Positions 23,652 to 30,036 of a stretch of DNA of 30,036 nt are shown one piece after another. The first letter of the stretch is position 1. Each line of letters starts with the position of its first letter. The notes below the pieces were generated by a model. It was not told where the DNA came from. It was given only the letters and a program-made list of their open reading frames with translations, and searched no databases. A program made the position numbers and the translations under genes. The stretch is from assembly GCA_027623815.1 (NCBI GenBank), contig JAQBUV010000029.1, positions 1 through 30,036 of the forward strand, read 5' to 3'. This stretch comes from Casp-Chloro-G3 sp002816715 (GTDB taxonomy: Bacteria; Chloroflexota; Dehalococcoidia; Lucifugimonadales; UBA3495).

Positions 23652-23727
23652 GCTCCTCCTCAAGCAACATGCCTTCGCAAACGACGATGTGGAAACGAAA
23701 CTCCCCTCTAGCTCAACAAATCTGCCC

Positions 23728-23756
23728 TTGACAGCCCTTTCCACTACCCGTAGAAT
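23728..23756 (+). promoter_or_regulatory. Promoter of the rplU-rpmA-rpmE operon
   Basis: A perfect TTGACA (23728-23733) and TAGAAT (23751-23756) are separated by exactly 17 bases, 19 bases before the rplU start. It lies outside the insertion sequence, about 80 bases from its right end. Confidence 0.75.
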
Positions 23757-23775
23757 CTCTAGGTTGAGGTTGAAT

Positions 23776-24096
23776 ATGGATTACGCTATTTTCAAAACCG
23801 GAGGCAAGCAATACCGAGTCCGCACCGGAGACGTGCTGGACGTGGAAAAGCTGCCTTTGGAAGTTGGTTCGGTCACTGAGTTTGACCAGGTCTTGGCGAT
23901 CTCCGATAACGGCGAGGTCAATTTTGGCACACCGATCCTCGCCGGGGCCAAGATAGTGGCTGAAGTTCAGTCGCAGTATAAGGACCGCAAAATTATTGTG
24001 TTCAAATACAAGGCCAAGACCCGCTACCGGCGCATGCGCGGGCACCGTCAGAACTATACGCGCCTGTTAATCCAGAACATCCAGGCAGGAGGATAA
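23776..24096 (+). CDS. rplU: 50S ribosomal protein L21
   Basis: The 106-residue protein matches L21 along its length. MDYAIFKTGGKQYRVRTGDVLDVEKL opens the barrel, FDQVLAISDNGEVNFGTPILAGAKI follows, and the C-terminus KTRYRRMRGHRQNYTRLLIQNI is the conserved rRNA-binding tail. The ATG at 23776 has GAGGT five bases upstream; a longer reading from 23689 crosses the promoter and is rejected. rpmA follows after six bases, the usual L21-L27 pairing. Confidence 0.97.
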   Translation: MDYAIFKTGGKQYRVRTGDVLDVEKLPLEVGSVTEFDQVLAISDNGEVNFGTPILAGAKIVAEVQSQYKDRKIIVFKYKAKTRYRRMRGHRQNYTRLLIQNIQAGG

Positions 24097-24102
24097 CGCA
24101 TA

Positions 24103-24378
24103 ATGGCCCATAAGAAGGCAGGTGGCAGCACCAGTAACGGTCGTGATAGCAATGCCAAACGCTTGGGTGTAAAAAAGTATGGCGGTGAGATAGTGACCAG
24201 TGGGTCAATTCTGATGCGGCAGCGCGGCACGAAAATCCTTCCCGGAACCAACGTGGGTTTGGGCCGGGACCATACTCTCTTCGCCACCATTGATGGTGAG
24301 GTTAAATACGAATGGGCGTACAAGGATAAGCGTCGAGTTAGCGTGTACCCAGTATTGGCCCCAGCATTGGCGGCCTAA
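24103..24378 (+). CDS. rpmA: 50S ribosomal protein L27
   Basis: The 91-residue protein is L27, whose N-terminal arm reaches the peptidyl transferase centre. MAHKKAGGSTSNGRDSNAKRLGVKKYGGE and GSILMRQRGTKILPGTNVGLGRDHTLFA are strongly conserved. There is no Firmicutes-type cleavable N-terminal extension. AGGAGG precedes the ATG. It is second in the operon. Confidence 0.97.
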   Translation: MAHKKAGGSTSNGRDSNAKRLGVKKYGGEIVTSGSILMRQRGTKILPGTNVGLGRDHTLFATIDGEVKYEWAYKDKRRVSVYPVLAPALAA

Positions 24379-24403
24379 AACATCCCGATCAGGACATAAG
24401 ATT

Positions 24404-24604
24404 ATGAAAGCAGATATACATCCCGAATTTTACACCTCTACCGTCACCTGCTCTTGCAGCAACGTGTTTGAGACTGGCGCTACCAGGCCGACTCTCCGAG
24501 TCGAAATCTGCAGCAAGTGCCACCCCTTCTACACCGGCGAGCAACGCATAGTTGACAGCCAGGGGCGTATCGAAAGAATGCGACGTCGTTACAACATGAA
24601 GTAG
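24404..24604 (+). CDS. rpmE: 50S ribosomal protein L31, zinc-binding form
   Basis: The 66-residue L31 starts MKADIHPEFYTSTVTCSCSN and keeps the zinc ligands CxC and CxxC (ICSKCHPFYTG), so it is the zinc-containing C-plus form. The ATG at 24404 is chosen because it gives the family N-terminus; the longer reading overlaps rpmA. It is third in the ribosomal operon and is followed by a strong terminator. Confidence 0.96.
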   Translation: MKADIHPEFYTSTVTCSCSNVFETGATRPTLRVEICSKCHPFYTGEQRIVDSQGRIERMRRRYNMK

Positions 24605-24630
24605 CATTCCCATAAATCCGTGAACGTAAA

Positions 24631-24662
24631 GTCGAGGGTTAATAACCCTCGACTTTCTTTTT
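24631..24662 (+). terminator. Rho-independent terminator of the ribosomal operon
   Basis: GTCGAGGGTT and AACCCTCGAC pair perfectly over ten bases around AAT and are followed by TTTCTTTTT. This is a textbook intrinsic terminator 26 bases after the L31 stop. Confidence 0.93.
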
Positions 24663-24751
24663 GTGCTGCGGTCAGGGCTGTTCTCAGTCAGCAATTTACC
24701 CCGCCCGCACCGTCAATCCGGCCCAAACCGGACCATGCTATACTTTTCCAT

Positions 24752-24799
24752 AGCCAACTACGTGGCCAATTATGCAGCCAATAACGCAGCCAACACCTC
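24752..24799 (+). repeat. Four imperfect 12-base tandem repeats before mobA
   Basis: AGCCAACTACGT, GGCCAATTATGC, AGCCAATAACGC and AGCCAACACCTC are contiguous units sharing RGCCAAY. They end 22 bases before the mobA ATG. In the mobA frame they could encode ANYVANYAANNAANTS, but a start there has no family support. They may be leader elements or a decaying tandem duplication. Confidence 0.5.
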
Positions 24800-24821
24800 A
24801 GTAATCCCCAATTGCATCTAT

Positions 24822-25445
24822 ATGACCAGTCTTGCCAAATCTAGCGTGTCCGCAATTGTCCTGGCCGGTGGCCAAAGCCGCCGTTTGGGACGGGCCAAGG
24901 CATTGGAGCAGATGGGCGGCCAGGCATTGATCTGCAGGGTGATCGAGCGGGTATCCCCATTGACCAGCGAAACAATAGTGGTGGTGGCCGAGCATGCGAG
25001 ATCAAAATCGTTGCCTTTGTCGGATAGTGATCATGTGGCCCTGGACATTTACCCCGGAGGCGGCTCCCTGGGGGGTATTTTCTCCGGACTGTCGGCAGCG
25101 AAGGAAGAATGGGGCTTGGTAGTCGCCTGCGACATGCCTTTCCTTAACCAAGAACTGCTGATGTACCTGCTATCGCTGCGGGAAGGGTTTGACGCGGTGG
25201 TCCCGGTTCTGGAAGGCCGTCCCGAACCCACCCACACGCTGTACTCCAAAGCTTGCCTTCCTCACATGGAGCAACTACTAAAGGCCAAGGAGCTGAGAAT
25301 ATCCGGCTTCTACCAAAATGTCCGGGTGCGATACGTCGCAGAGGATGACATCGTCAAGATAGACCCAGAATTCCTGAGCTTCTTCAATCTCAACACCCCC
25401 GGCGATTTGGAACGAGCTCGGAAGCTGGTGGCCGAGGGTAGATAG
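24822..25445 (+). CDS. mobA: Molybdenum cofactor guanylyltransferase
   Basis: MobA attaches GMP to molybdopterin to form the dinucleotide cofactor of enzymes of the DMSO-reductase family. The 207-residue protein has the nucleotide-binding signature SAIVLAGGQSRRLGRAKALEQMGG at the N-terminus, GGGSLGGIFSGL, and the metal-binding VVACDMPFL. The C-terminal DDIVKIDPEFLSFFNLNTPGDLERA is typical. The ATG at 24822 gives the family length; earlier starts would include the tandem repeats. The SsuD-like gene starts three bases after the stop, so the two are coupled. Related cytidylyltransferases are similar, so specificity is not fully certain. Confidence 0.85.
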   Translation: MTSLAKSSVSAIVLAGGQSRRLGRAKALEQMGGQALICRVIERVSPLTSETIVVVAEHARSKSLPLSDSDHVALDIYPGGGSLGGIFSGLSAAKEEWGLVVACDMPFLNQELLMYLLSLREGFDAVVPVLEGRPEPTHTLYSKACLPHMEQLLKAKELRISGFYQNVRVRYVAEDDIVKIDPEFLSFFNLNTPGDLERARKLVAEGR

Positions 25446-25448
25446 AGA

Positions 25449-26576
25449 ATGGCACAAGAACAAAACCAGGTCCAAGTCATTGGGATGATCGGCGTTCAGC
25501 GGGAGGACGCTGCCACCGCCGGGGCCAGCCTCAGTGTCTTTGGCGGAGGCATTAACCCCGGAGGGGAGATTCCCGCAGGGATAGACCCGGACTACATCGC
25601 TGAGTTCGCCCGCGCCCACGAGGATGCCGGTTTCGACATGGTGCTGACCGGCTACTCTTCCAGTACGCCCGACGGTTTTGAGGTGGCCGGGTATGCCGCC
25701 GCGCATACCCGGCGGCTGGGCTTCCTCATCGCCCACCGGCCTGGCTTTGTGAATCCTACATTGGCAGCGCGCAAGGCGGCCACCCTGGACCAATTGACAC
25801 AGGGACGCATCGCGCTGCACATCATATCCGGCGGTAGTGACTTGGAGCAGCGGCAGGACGGCGACTGGCTGGATCACGACTCCCGCTATCGCCGCACCGA
25901 CGAGTACCTGGGTGTGATGCGCCGGGTCTGGACTGAGACTGAACCCTTCGACCATCAAGGCGAATTTTACCGTTTGCAGGGCGCGCAAAGTCAGGTGCGC
26001 TGCCATCAGCAACCTCACCTGCCGCTGTTCTTCGGGGGAGCGTCAGCGCCAGCCCTGGAGGTCGGCAGCAAGCACGCCGACGTGTTCGCCTTCCTGGGTG
26101 AGCCGCTGTCGGTGGTCAAGGAGCGCATCGCCGACATCCGACAACGGGCGAATCGGTACGGGCGGGACATTGGGTTCAGCCTGTCGGTACGGCCGGTGCT
26201 GGGCGCGACAGAGGGTGAAGCCTGGGAGCGGGCGCACTATATTCTGGAGCGAGTGAAGGAGTCCACCCAAAGCAGGATAGCACCGGGTCAACCCGCTCGA
26301 TTACAGTCAGAGCTTTCCAAACGGCTGGTGGATTTTGCCGCCCAGCAAGAGGTCTATGATAAGCGGCTGTGGATGCCAATTGCTTACGCCAGCGGCGGCG
26401 CGGGCAACACCACCTGTCTGGTGGGCACCGCCGAGCAGGTGGCGGACTCGCTGCTAGACTACTACGACGCTGGATGCACTGCCTTCATCCTGCGCGGCTT
26501 TGACCCTTTGAACGATGCCATTGACTACGGCAAGGAGCTGATACCGTTGTTGCGGGAGAGGGTGGGAGTGGGGTAG
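25449..26576 (+). CDS. FMN-dependent alkanesulfonate monooxygenase-like (SsuD-type LLM) enzyme
   Basis: The 375-residue luciferase-like TIM barrel matches SsuD-type enzymes, which use reduced FMN and O2 to release sulfite from alkanesulfonates. Shared segments are FLIAHRPGFVNPTLAARKAATLDQLTQGRIALHIISGG, DWLDHDSRYRRTDEYLGVMRRVW, LPLFFGGASAPALEVGSKHADVFAFLGEP, and SVRPVLGATEGEAWERAHYI. The active-site arginine-rich lid region around GGAGNTTCLVGT is present. No ssuE reductase or sulfonate transporter is in the window. Related enzymes act on other substrates, so sulfonate specificity is probable, not proven. Confidence 0.87.
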   Translation: MAQEQNQVQVIGMIGVQREDAATAGASLSVFGGGINPGGEIPAGIDPDYIAEFARAHEDAGFDMVLTGYSSSTPDGFEVAGYAAAHTRRLGFLIAHRPGFVNPTLAARKAATLDQLTQGRIALHIISGGSDLEQRQDGDWLDHDSRYRRTDEYLGVMRRVWTETEPFDHQGEFYRLQGAQSQVRCHQQPHLPLFFGGASAPALEVGSKHADVFAFLGEPLSVVKERIADIRQRANRYGRDIGFSLSVRPVLGATEGEAWERAHYILERVKESTQSRIAPGQPARLQSELSKRLVDFAAQQEVYDKRLWMPIAYASGGAGNTTCLVGTAEQVADSLLDYYDAGCTAFILRGFDPLNDAIDYGKELIPLLRERVGVG

Positions 26577-26875
26577 TGGCGGTTTTAACCCGCCCAACCC
26601 AGGGTGCCGGGGAGCTCCGGAAGTCGGTGTACCGGGTCTAGACCTGGCAGCCCCAATTATCGAAAAGGCTGGGCGGTCGCCCGGCAGAGCCGCCATCCGC
26701 GGGCTCCCCTTACCATTACCATAGCTTCGCAGTAACTGAACCTTGGTAACGACCAATGGCAGTCCGGTTAAGGATTGTCGCATCGGGGCTAATTATTGCG
26801 CACTGTGGTTCTGCAAAATGTACCATCTCCCTAACTCAGGCCCAGCACCCCCTTGCCAAAGGGAAATACTCAGCT
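26577..26875. other. Intergenic gap between convergent genes
   Basis: This 299-base gap separates the ends of the plus-strand monooxygenase and the minus-strand thioredoxin lipoprotein. It holds a weak GGCGG-TTTTAAC-CCGCC palindrome near 26579 that resembles the REP-like element at 16380. No supported gene, RNA or clear terminator is seen. Confidence 0.5.
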
Positions 26876-28021
26876 CTATGGCCCATCCTCATAGGCGCCG
26901 AAGGTGAAGGCGAACAGAGAAAGATCTGGCGACTCTACGCCAAGTCTCAGTTCATGGCTGCTGAACTGGTCAAGCTCGACCAGTCCGTACAATCGCGGCT
27001 GGTCAACCAGTACAAAACTGTTGCCATGCTCATCAAATCCCACATCCTGACCTGCTTGTGCCTGGGTTAGTGGACTTCCGTCCAGGGTTATCTGCACCGC
27101 CGCACCAACCAGTATGCCCCCCGCGCTCAATACTGCGTTAACACTGGTAGCGTAGAACTTGATGGCGAGATAGTCCTCAAAATTTGGACTAGCCCTAGCA
27201 TGGGTGATACTTTCCGGGCTGTTGCGCCATTGGCCCTGTAGATAGATGAAGTGGTTCAGGTAGTCGCCCGGATCATTGTAGAAAATGTCGGCGTCCTGCT
27301 GCCGGTAATACTCCTCGGCCATGATGTACGCGGGAGTGTTGCCCATCAGCGTGACGAAGGCTGCCGATGGCAACGTCTGGTTGCGGTCGTAACCGGCATA
27401 CAGTTCCCGGGTGATACCGCGACTGGGGTCGAGGGAGAAGGCCTGGCGGTCGGCTTGAGGGTCGGCTGATACGTTCTGGGCAATGCGCGTTATGTCGGCT
27501 CCAACCTCGGCTAGCAGTTCTCGAATAACCTGCTCCGTCTCGGCGTACGCACCCTCACCCAGGTGGCTGTACCGTACGTCGCCGTTCTGGTCGATGAGAT
27601 ATTTGGCGGGCCAAGCGTCATTGAAAAAGGCGTTCCAGGTCGAATAGTTGTTGTCCAGCGCGATGGGATACTCCAGGCCGTGGGTGGCGGCGGCTTCAGA
27701 AACGTTTTGTTTGACTTTCTCGAACTCAAACTCCGGCGTGTGCACCCCAATTATTACCAGGCCGCGATCGCCGTATTTCTCATCCCATTCCTTCAGATAT
27801 GGAAAGGTGCGGATGCAATTGACACAGGAGTAAGTCCAGAAGTCCAGCAACACCACCTTGCCTCGAAGTTCGGCCAGTGTCAGCGGCCGGGAGTTAATCC
27901 AGCCGTCAATGCCTTGCAGTTCCGGCGCTGGTTGGGGGGCGGCGCAGGCGACGAAGGTAACTAGCAGCGCGAGGGCTAATGAAAGCAAACGAAGGTGAGC
28001 GCATAAATGAAATGAATACAA
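26876..28021 (-). CDS. DipZ-like thioredoxin-domain lipoprotein
   Basis: The 381-residue protein has a signal peptide with lipobox TFVAC (lipid-anchored Cys about 26), so it should act outside the cytoplasmic membrane. Residues about 35-175 are a TlpA-type thioredoxin domain with VVLLDFWTYSCVNCIRTFPYL (Cys66 and Cys69). The C-terminal half resembles the end of DipZ proteins: TRELYAGYDR, then a beta-sandwich closing with LYGLVELDQFSSHELRLGVESP and FAFTFG. No membrane CcdA part is attached. Initiation at TTG is assumed; a later TTG in the signal peptide is possible. It is downstream of the peroxiredoxin-like selenoprotein by 119 bases. Its S-C-V-N-C motif is a cysteine counterpart of the C-U-I-N-C motif in the NHL-thioredoxin. 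Confidence 0.85.
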   Translation of the reverse strand: MYSFHLCAHLRLLSLALALLVTFVACAAPQPAPELQGIDGWINSRPLTLAELRGKVVLLDFWTYSCVNCIRTFPYLKEWDEKYGDRGLVIIGVHTPEFEFEKVKQNVSEAAATHGLEYPIALDNNYSTWNAFFNDAWPAKYLIDQNGDVRYSHLGEGAYAETEQVIRELLAEVGADITRIAQNVSADPQADRQAFSLDPSRGITRELYAGYDRNQTLPSAAFVTLMGNTPAYIMAEEYYRQQDADIFYNDPGDYLNHFIYLQGQWRNSPESITHARASPNFEDYLAIKFYATSVNAVLSAGGILVGAAVQITLDGSPLTQAQAGQDVGFDEHGNSFVLVDQPRLYGLVELDQFSSHELRLGVESPDLSLFAFTFGAYEDGP

Positions 28022-28140
28022 CGTTAAATCATCTACGCTGACTGGCTAATCAGATTGCCCAGAATCGCTGTCATTGAATCCAGCATGCATCCCGGCGCGA
28101 CCAAGAACAGCCAGACCCAGGTATACGCCGCCCATTGACC

Positions 28141-28638
28141 CTACTTGGCTTCCTGCTCCCGGCGACGACGCTCGCGGTTGTTGATAAACGTCAGCGCTTC
28201 GTCGGCGCCCATGCGTCCCACCTGTCCCGAGGCATACATTGAACCCAGCACCACACCGCCACGCCCTAGCAGGAACTCAGAGGGCTGGATGTAGGTGCCG
28301 TGGTTGTCGGTGGCTGACCAGGCTCCAAATTTTTCCGACTCCTCCATGCTCACCCCGTAAGCGATGGGAAAGGTGAATCCTTGCGCCGAAACTTCCTGGG
28401 CCTGCTCCAACGTATCAACGCTGGCGGCGTAGATGGTAGCTTCCAATGCGTCGAAGTCTGCTTTCTTAGCTTGGTAGGCGGCCAACTGCCGTATGCAGTA
28501 GCCTCACCAGTGCCCCCGATAGAACAGCAAGATGGCGTACCGTCCCGACATTTCGTCGGGGATGCGGATGGTGCTCCCGTCCACCAACTTGAGAGCCAGG
28601 GAAGGAAAACGGTCGGCCTGTTGTAGTTTTTCAGTCAT
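28141..28638 (-). CDS. Selenocysteine-containing peroxiredoxin-like protein
   Basis: Read through one TGA, the gene encodes 165 residues of the AhpC/TSA peroxiredoxin-like family. The ATG at 28638 has AAGGACAGG upstream and starts 13 bases after the LLM monooxygenase stop. Residues 1-44 include FPSLALKLVDGSTIRIPDEM and AILLFYRGHW; codon 45 is TGA (28506-28504), followed by GYCIRQLAAYQ. Cysteine homologues read FYRGxWCPxC, so TGA replaces the peroxidatic cysteine in a UxxC motif. The rest is typical: FPIAYGVSMEESEKFGAWS, HGTYIQPSEFLLGRGGVVLGSMYASGQVGRMGADEAL. A GC-rich hairpin with an AGUUG loop follows the TGA at SECIS distance. Without recoding the product would stop before its active site. 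Peroxide or disulfide reduction is inferred from the family. Confidence 0.85.
28479..28491 (-). promoter_or_regulatory. Candidate bacterial SECIS of the peroxiredoxin-like gene
   Basis: On the coding strand CGGC and GCCG pair around the loop AGTTG. The stem starts 12 bases after the TGA and the loop G is 18 bases after it, close to the E. coli fdhF arrangement. The AGTT of the loop is the same as in the NHL-thioredoxin hairpin. The stem is short but fully GC. Confidence 0.6.
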
Positions 28639-28651
28639 GTTCCTGTCCTTT

Positions 28652-29875
28652 CTAATCCCCAACCGGAGATGGGGAGGCGGTCTGCAATTTTTGAGGCCAC
28701 CAGGGATCGGGATACTCGCTCCACAGGTCTTTCAAAGAGGGCATCACTTCTTTGGCGAACAGTTCGGTGTTCTTCAAGGTGAGTTCTTTGGGCATGCTGC
28801 CGATGTGAAGCAGGCACATCAGGTGGCCCACTCGCAGCATTTTCACCGCCTCAGTCAATTGGTCGCGCACCGTCGCCGGACTGCCTGCGATGACATGGCC
28901 CTGCTCGACAAAGTCTTTCCATTCCAGTTCCTGGGCCGCTTTCTGGGCCTCTTCGCCAATTTGGGGGCGAATGGACTCTCGGATTGATCGTATCGACCGG
29001 TAGCCAGGGGATTCGGCGAAGGGCGGGTGTATCCGCAGCATCTTCCGGTAGAAATACTTGACGTGTTCCGAATACTCAGCCTCGGCGGAAGCGTCGGTCT
29101 CCGAGACGCAGACTAGCTGCAGGAATCCCAGCCGGTGGGGGTTGTCATCAATGCCACGCTGAGCGACGCGATCCCAGAACCCCTGCACCACTTTCAGGCC
29201 CCGCAAGTAGCCAAAGTAGCTCAAGTAACAGTAGACGTAATTGCGATCCAGCACCCAGTCCCAGGTCTCCAGACTGCCGCTGCCGGGAATCCAGACTGGA
29301 GGGTGGGGCTGCTGCAAGGGACGCGGCCAGATGTTGACGTAACGCAACTGATTATACTTGCCGTTGAAAATAAAGGGTTTGCGCTCAGACCAAGCCCGCA
29401 TAATCAGGTCGTGGGCCTCGGAATGCTTCTCCCGCAGGGTGATGGGCACCTGACCATAAGACAAGGTGGTGTCCATTGATGTGCCCACCGGAAACCCGGC
29501 CACCAAACGTCCACCGCTCATGATGTCCAGCATGGACATCTCTTCGGCGACCCTCAGCGGTGGCTGGTACAGGGCCAGGCTGTTACCCAGGACGATCAGC
29601 GCGCCCCGGGAGGTGGTGCGGGCCAGTATAGAAGCGACTAGATTGGGCGAGGGCATCAGCCCGTAGGCGTTGTTGTGGTGCTCGTTGACGCAGACCCCGT
29701 CGAAGCCCACCGCGTCCGCGTATTGCAGTTCCTCCAGGTAGTCGTCGTAGTACTCCTGGCATTTTTCAGGATCGAAGAGTTCATTGGGGGCATCTACCCA
29801 GGCGCTGTGGTACTGATTCTCAAAATCCGCTGGCAAGTCCTGGTAGGGCATCAGGTGGAAAAAAGAGGTTTTCAT
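28652..29875 (-). CDS. LLM-class flavin/F420-dependent monooxygenase
   Basis: The 407-residue protein is a bacterial-luciferase-like TIM barrel. Signatures are FDGVCVNEHHNNAYGLMPSPNLVASILA, ALIVLGNSLALYQPPLRVAEEMSMLDIMSGGRLVAGFPVG, and PHPPVWIPGSGS. The NEHHN motif is usual near the flavin. Members use reduced FMN or F420; the choice cannot be settled here, though cofE shows F420 is made. A TTGGAGTGA ribosome site precedes the ATG. It is the first gene of a probable operon with the peroxiredoxin-like selenoprotein and possibly the DipZ-like lipoprotein. The substrate is unknown; an organic compound is likely. Confidence 0.88.
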   Translation of the reverse strand: MKTSFFHLMPYQDLPADFENQYHSAWVDAPNELFDPEKCQEYYDDYLEELQYADAVGFDGVCVNEHHNNAYGLMPSPNLVASILARTTSRGALIVLGNSLALYQPPLRVAEEMSMLDIMSGGRLVAGFPVGTSMDTTLSYGQVPITLREKHSEAHDLIMRAWSERKPFIFNGKYNQLRYVNIWPRPLQQPHPPVWIPGSGSLETWDWVLDRNYVYCYLSYFGYLRGLKVVQGFWDRVAQRGIDDNPHRLGFLQLVCVSETDASAEAEYSEHVKYFYRKMLRIHPPFAESPGYRSIRSIRESIRPQIGEEAQKAAQELEWKDFVEQGHVIAGSPATVRDQLTEAVKMLRVGHLMCLLHIGSMPKELTLKNTELFAKEVMPSLKDLWSEYPDPWWPQKLQTASPSPVGD

Positions 29876-30036
29876 GTTGGTTCACTCCAATATCAGGAGA
29901 GACTCACCCTGAACGGGCGTTTAAGGAATGATAGCACAGACATTGAACCGAGGCGAGGTCTCTTTGTGTCCCACAGTGATTAGAAATTCATGCGCTTGAA
30001 GACAAAATATTCCGCGACCGTCAATCCACCACCCTG

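Noticed and set aside
26577..26783. Proline/glycine-rich open frames in the gap after the SsuD-like gene.
   Set aside because: No ribosome site, no family resemblance, and low-complexity composition expected from GC-rich noncoding sequence.
28022..28140. In-frame continuation after the TAG of the peroxiredoxin-like gene giving a hydrophobic peptide (WAAYTWVWLFLVAPGCML).
   Set aside because: The family needs no membrane tail, TAG is an ordinary stop for many genes here, and no ribosome site or start supports a separate gene.

Overview
The window looks like a piece of a free-living, moderately GC-rich bacterial genome, most plausibly a Chloroflexota lineage of the SAR202/Dehalococcoidia type. 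That is an inference from gene content, not from a marker phylogeny. The content includes two luciferase-family (LLM) monooxygenases, the F420 ligase CofE, several MFS exporters, CoxM/CoxS-type molybdo-flavoprotein subunits, an NHL-repeat thioredoxin, a protoglobin and a dienelactone hydrolase. Most genes are on the minus strand in short operons. TAG, TAA and TGA are all used as ordinary stops.

Layout. 1-9.05 kb (minus): a divergent type II dehydroquinase homologue, a protoglobin, an MFS transporter, an NHL-repeat thioredoxin with an in-frame TGA at its redox cysteine, a REP-like hairpin cluster, a lone beta-sandwich protein, dienelactone hydrolase, a HemL-like aminotransferase, an NTF2-like protein and a second MFS transporter. 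9.3-15.8 kb: dinB (+), a MazF-type toxin-antitoxin pair (-), cofE (-), then a plus-strand block (PduO-type cobalamin adenosyltransferase, hisH, hisA), then NUDIX, GNAT and MoaD-like genes (-). 15.8-19.2 kb is a decayed zone: a GNAT gene with a nonsense codon, a C-terminal remnant of a CoxL-type molybdenum subunit, and a DUF3494 lipoprotein gene with an amber codon, flanked by two long hairpins. Upstream of these lie intact coxS and coxM with a near-consensus promoter. 19.3-23.65 kb: a third MFS transporter, an unknown protein, a VOC protein, and a complete ISKra4-like insertion sequence with terminal inverted repeats and an 8-bp target duplication. 23.7-26.6 kb (+): rplU-rpmA-rpmE with promoter and terminator, then mobA and an SsuD-like monooxygenase. 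26.9-29.9 kb (-): an LLM monooxygenase, a peroxiredoxin-like protein with an in-frame TGA at its active site, and a DipZ-like thioredoxin lipoprotein.

The main discovery is two probable selenoproteins that a standard gene caller would truncate. Both have TGA exactly at the nucleophilic cysteine of a thiol-redox motif (C-U-I-N-C and W-U-G-Y-C). Both continue in frame as normal family members, and both have a hairpin with an AGUU-containing loop shortly after the TGA, as expected for a bacterial SECIS. A cysteine-containing relative (S-C-V-N-C) in the same window gives an internal comparison. No selA, selB, selC or selD is in the window, so decoding capacity must be sought elsewhere in the genome. 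Three other in-frame stops (GNAT TGA, DUF3494 TAG, transposase TAG) look like ordinary nonsense mutations.
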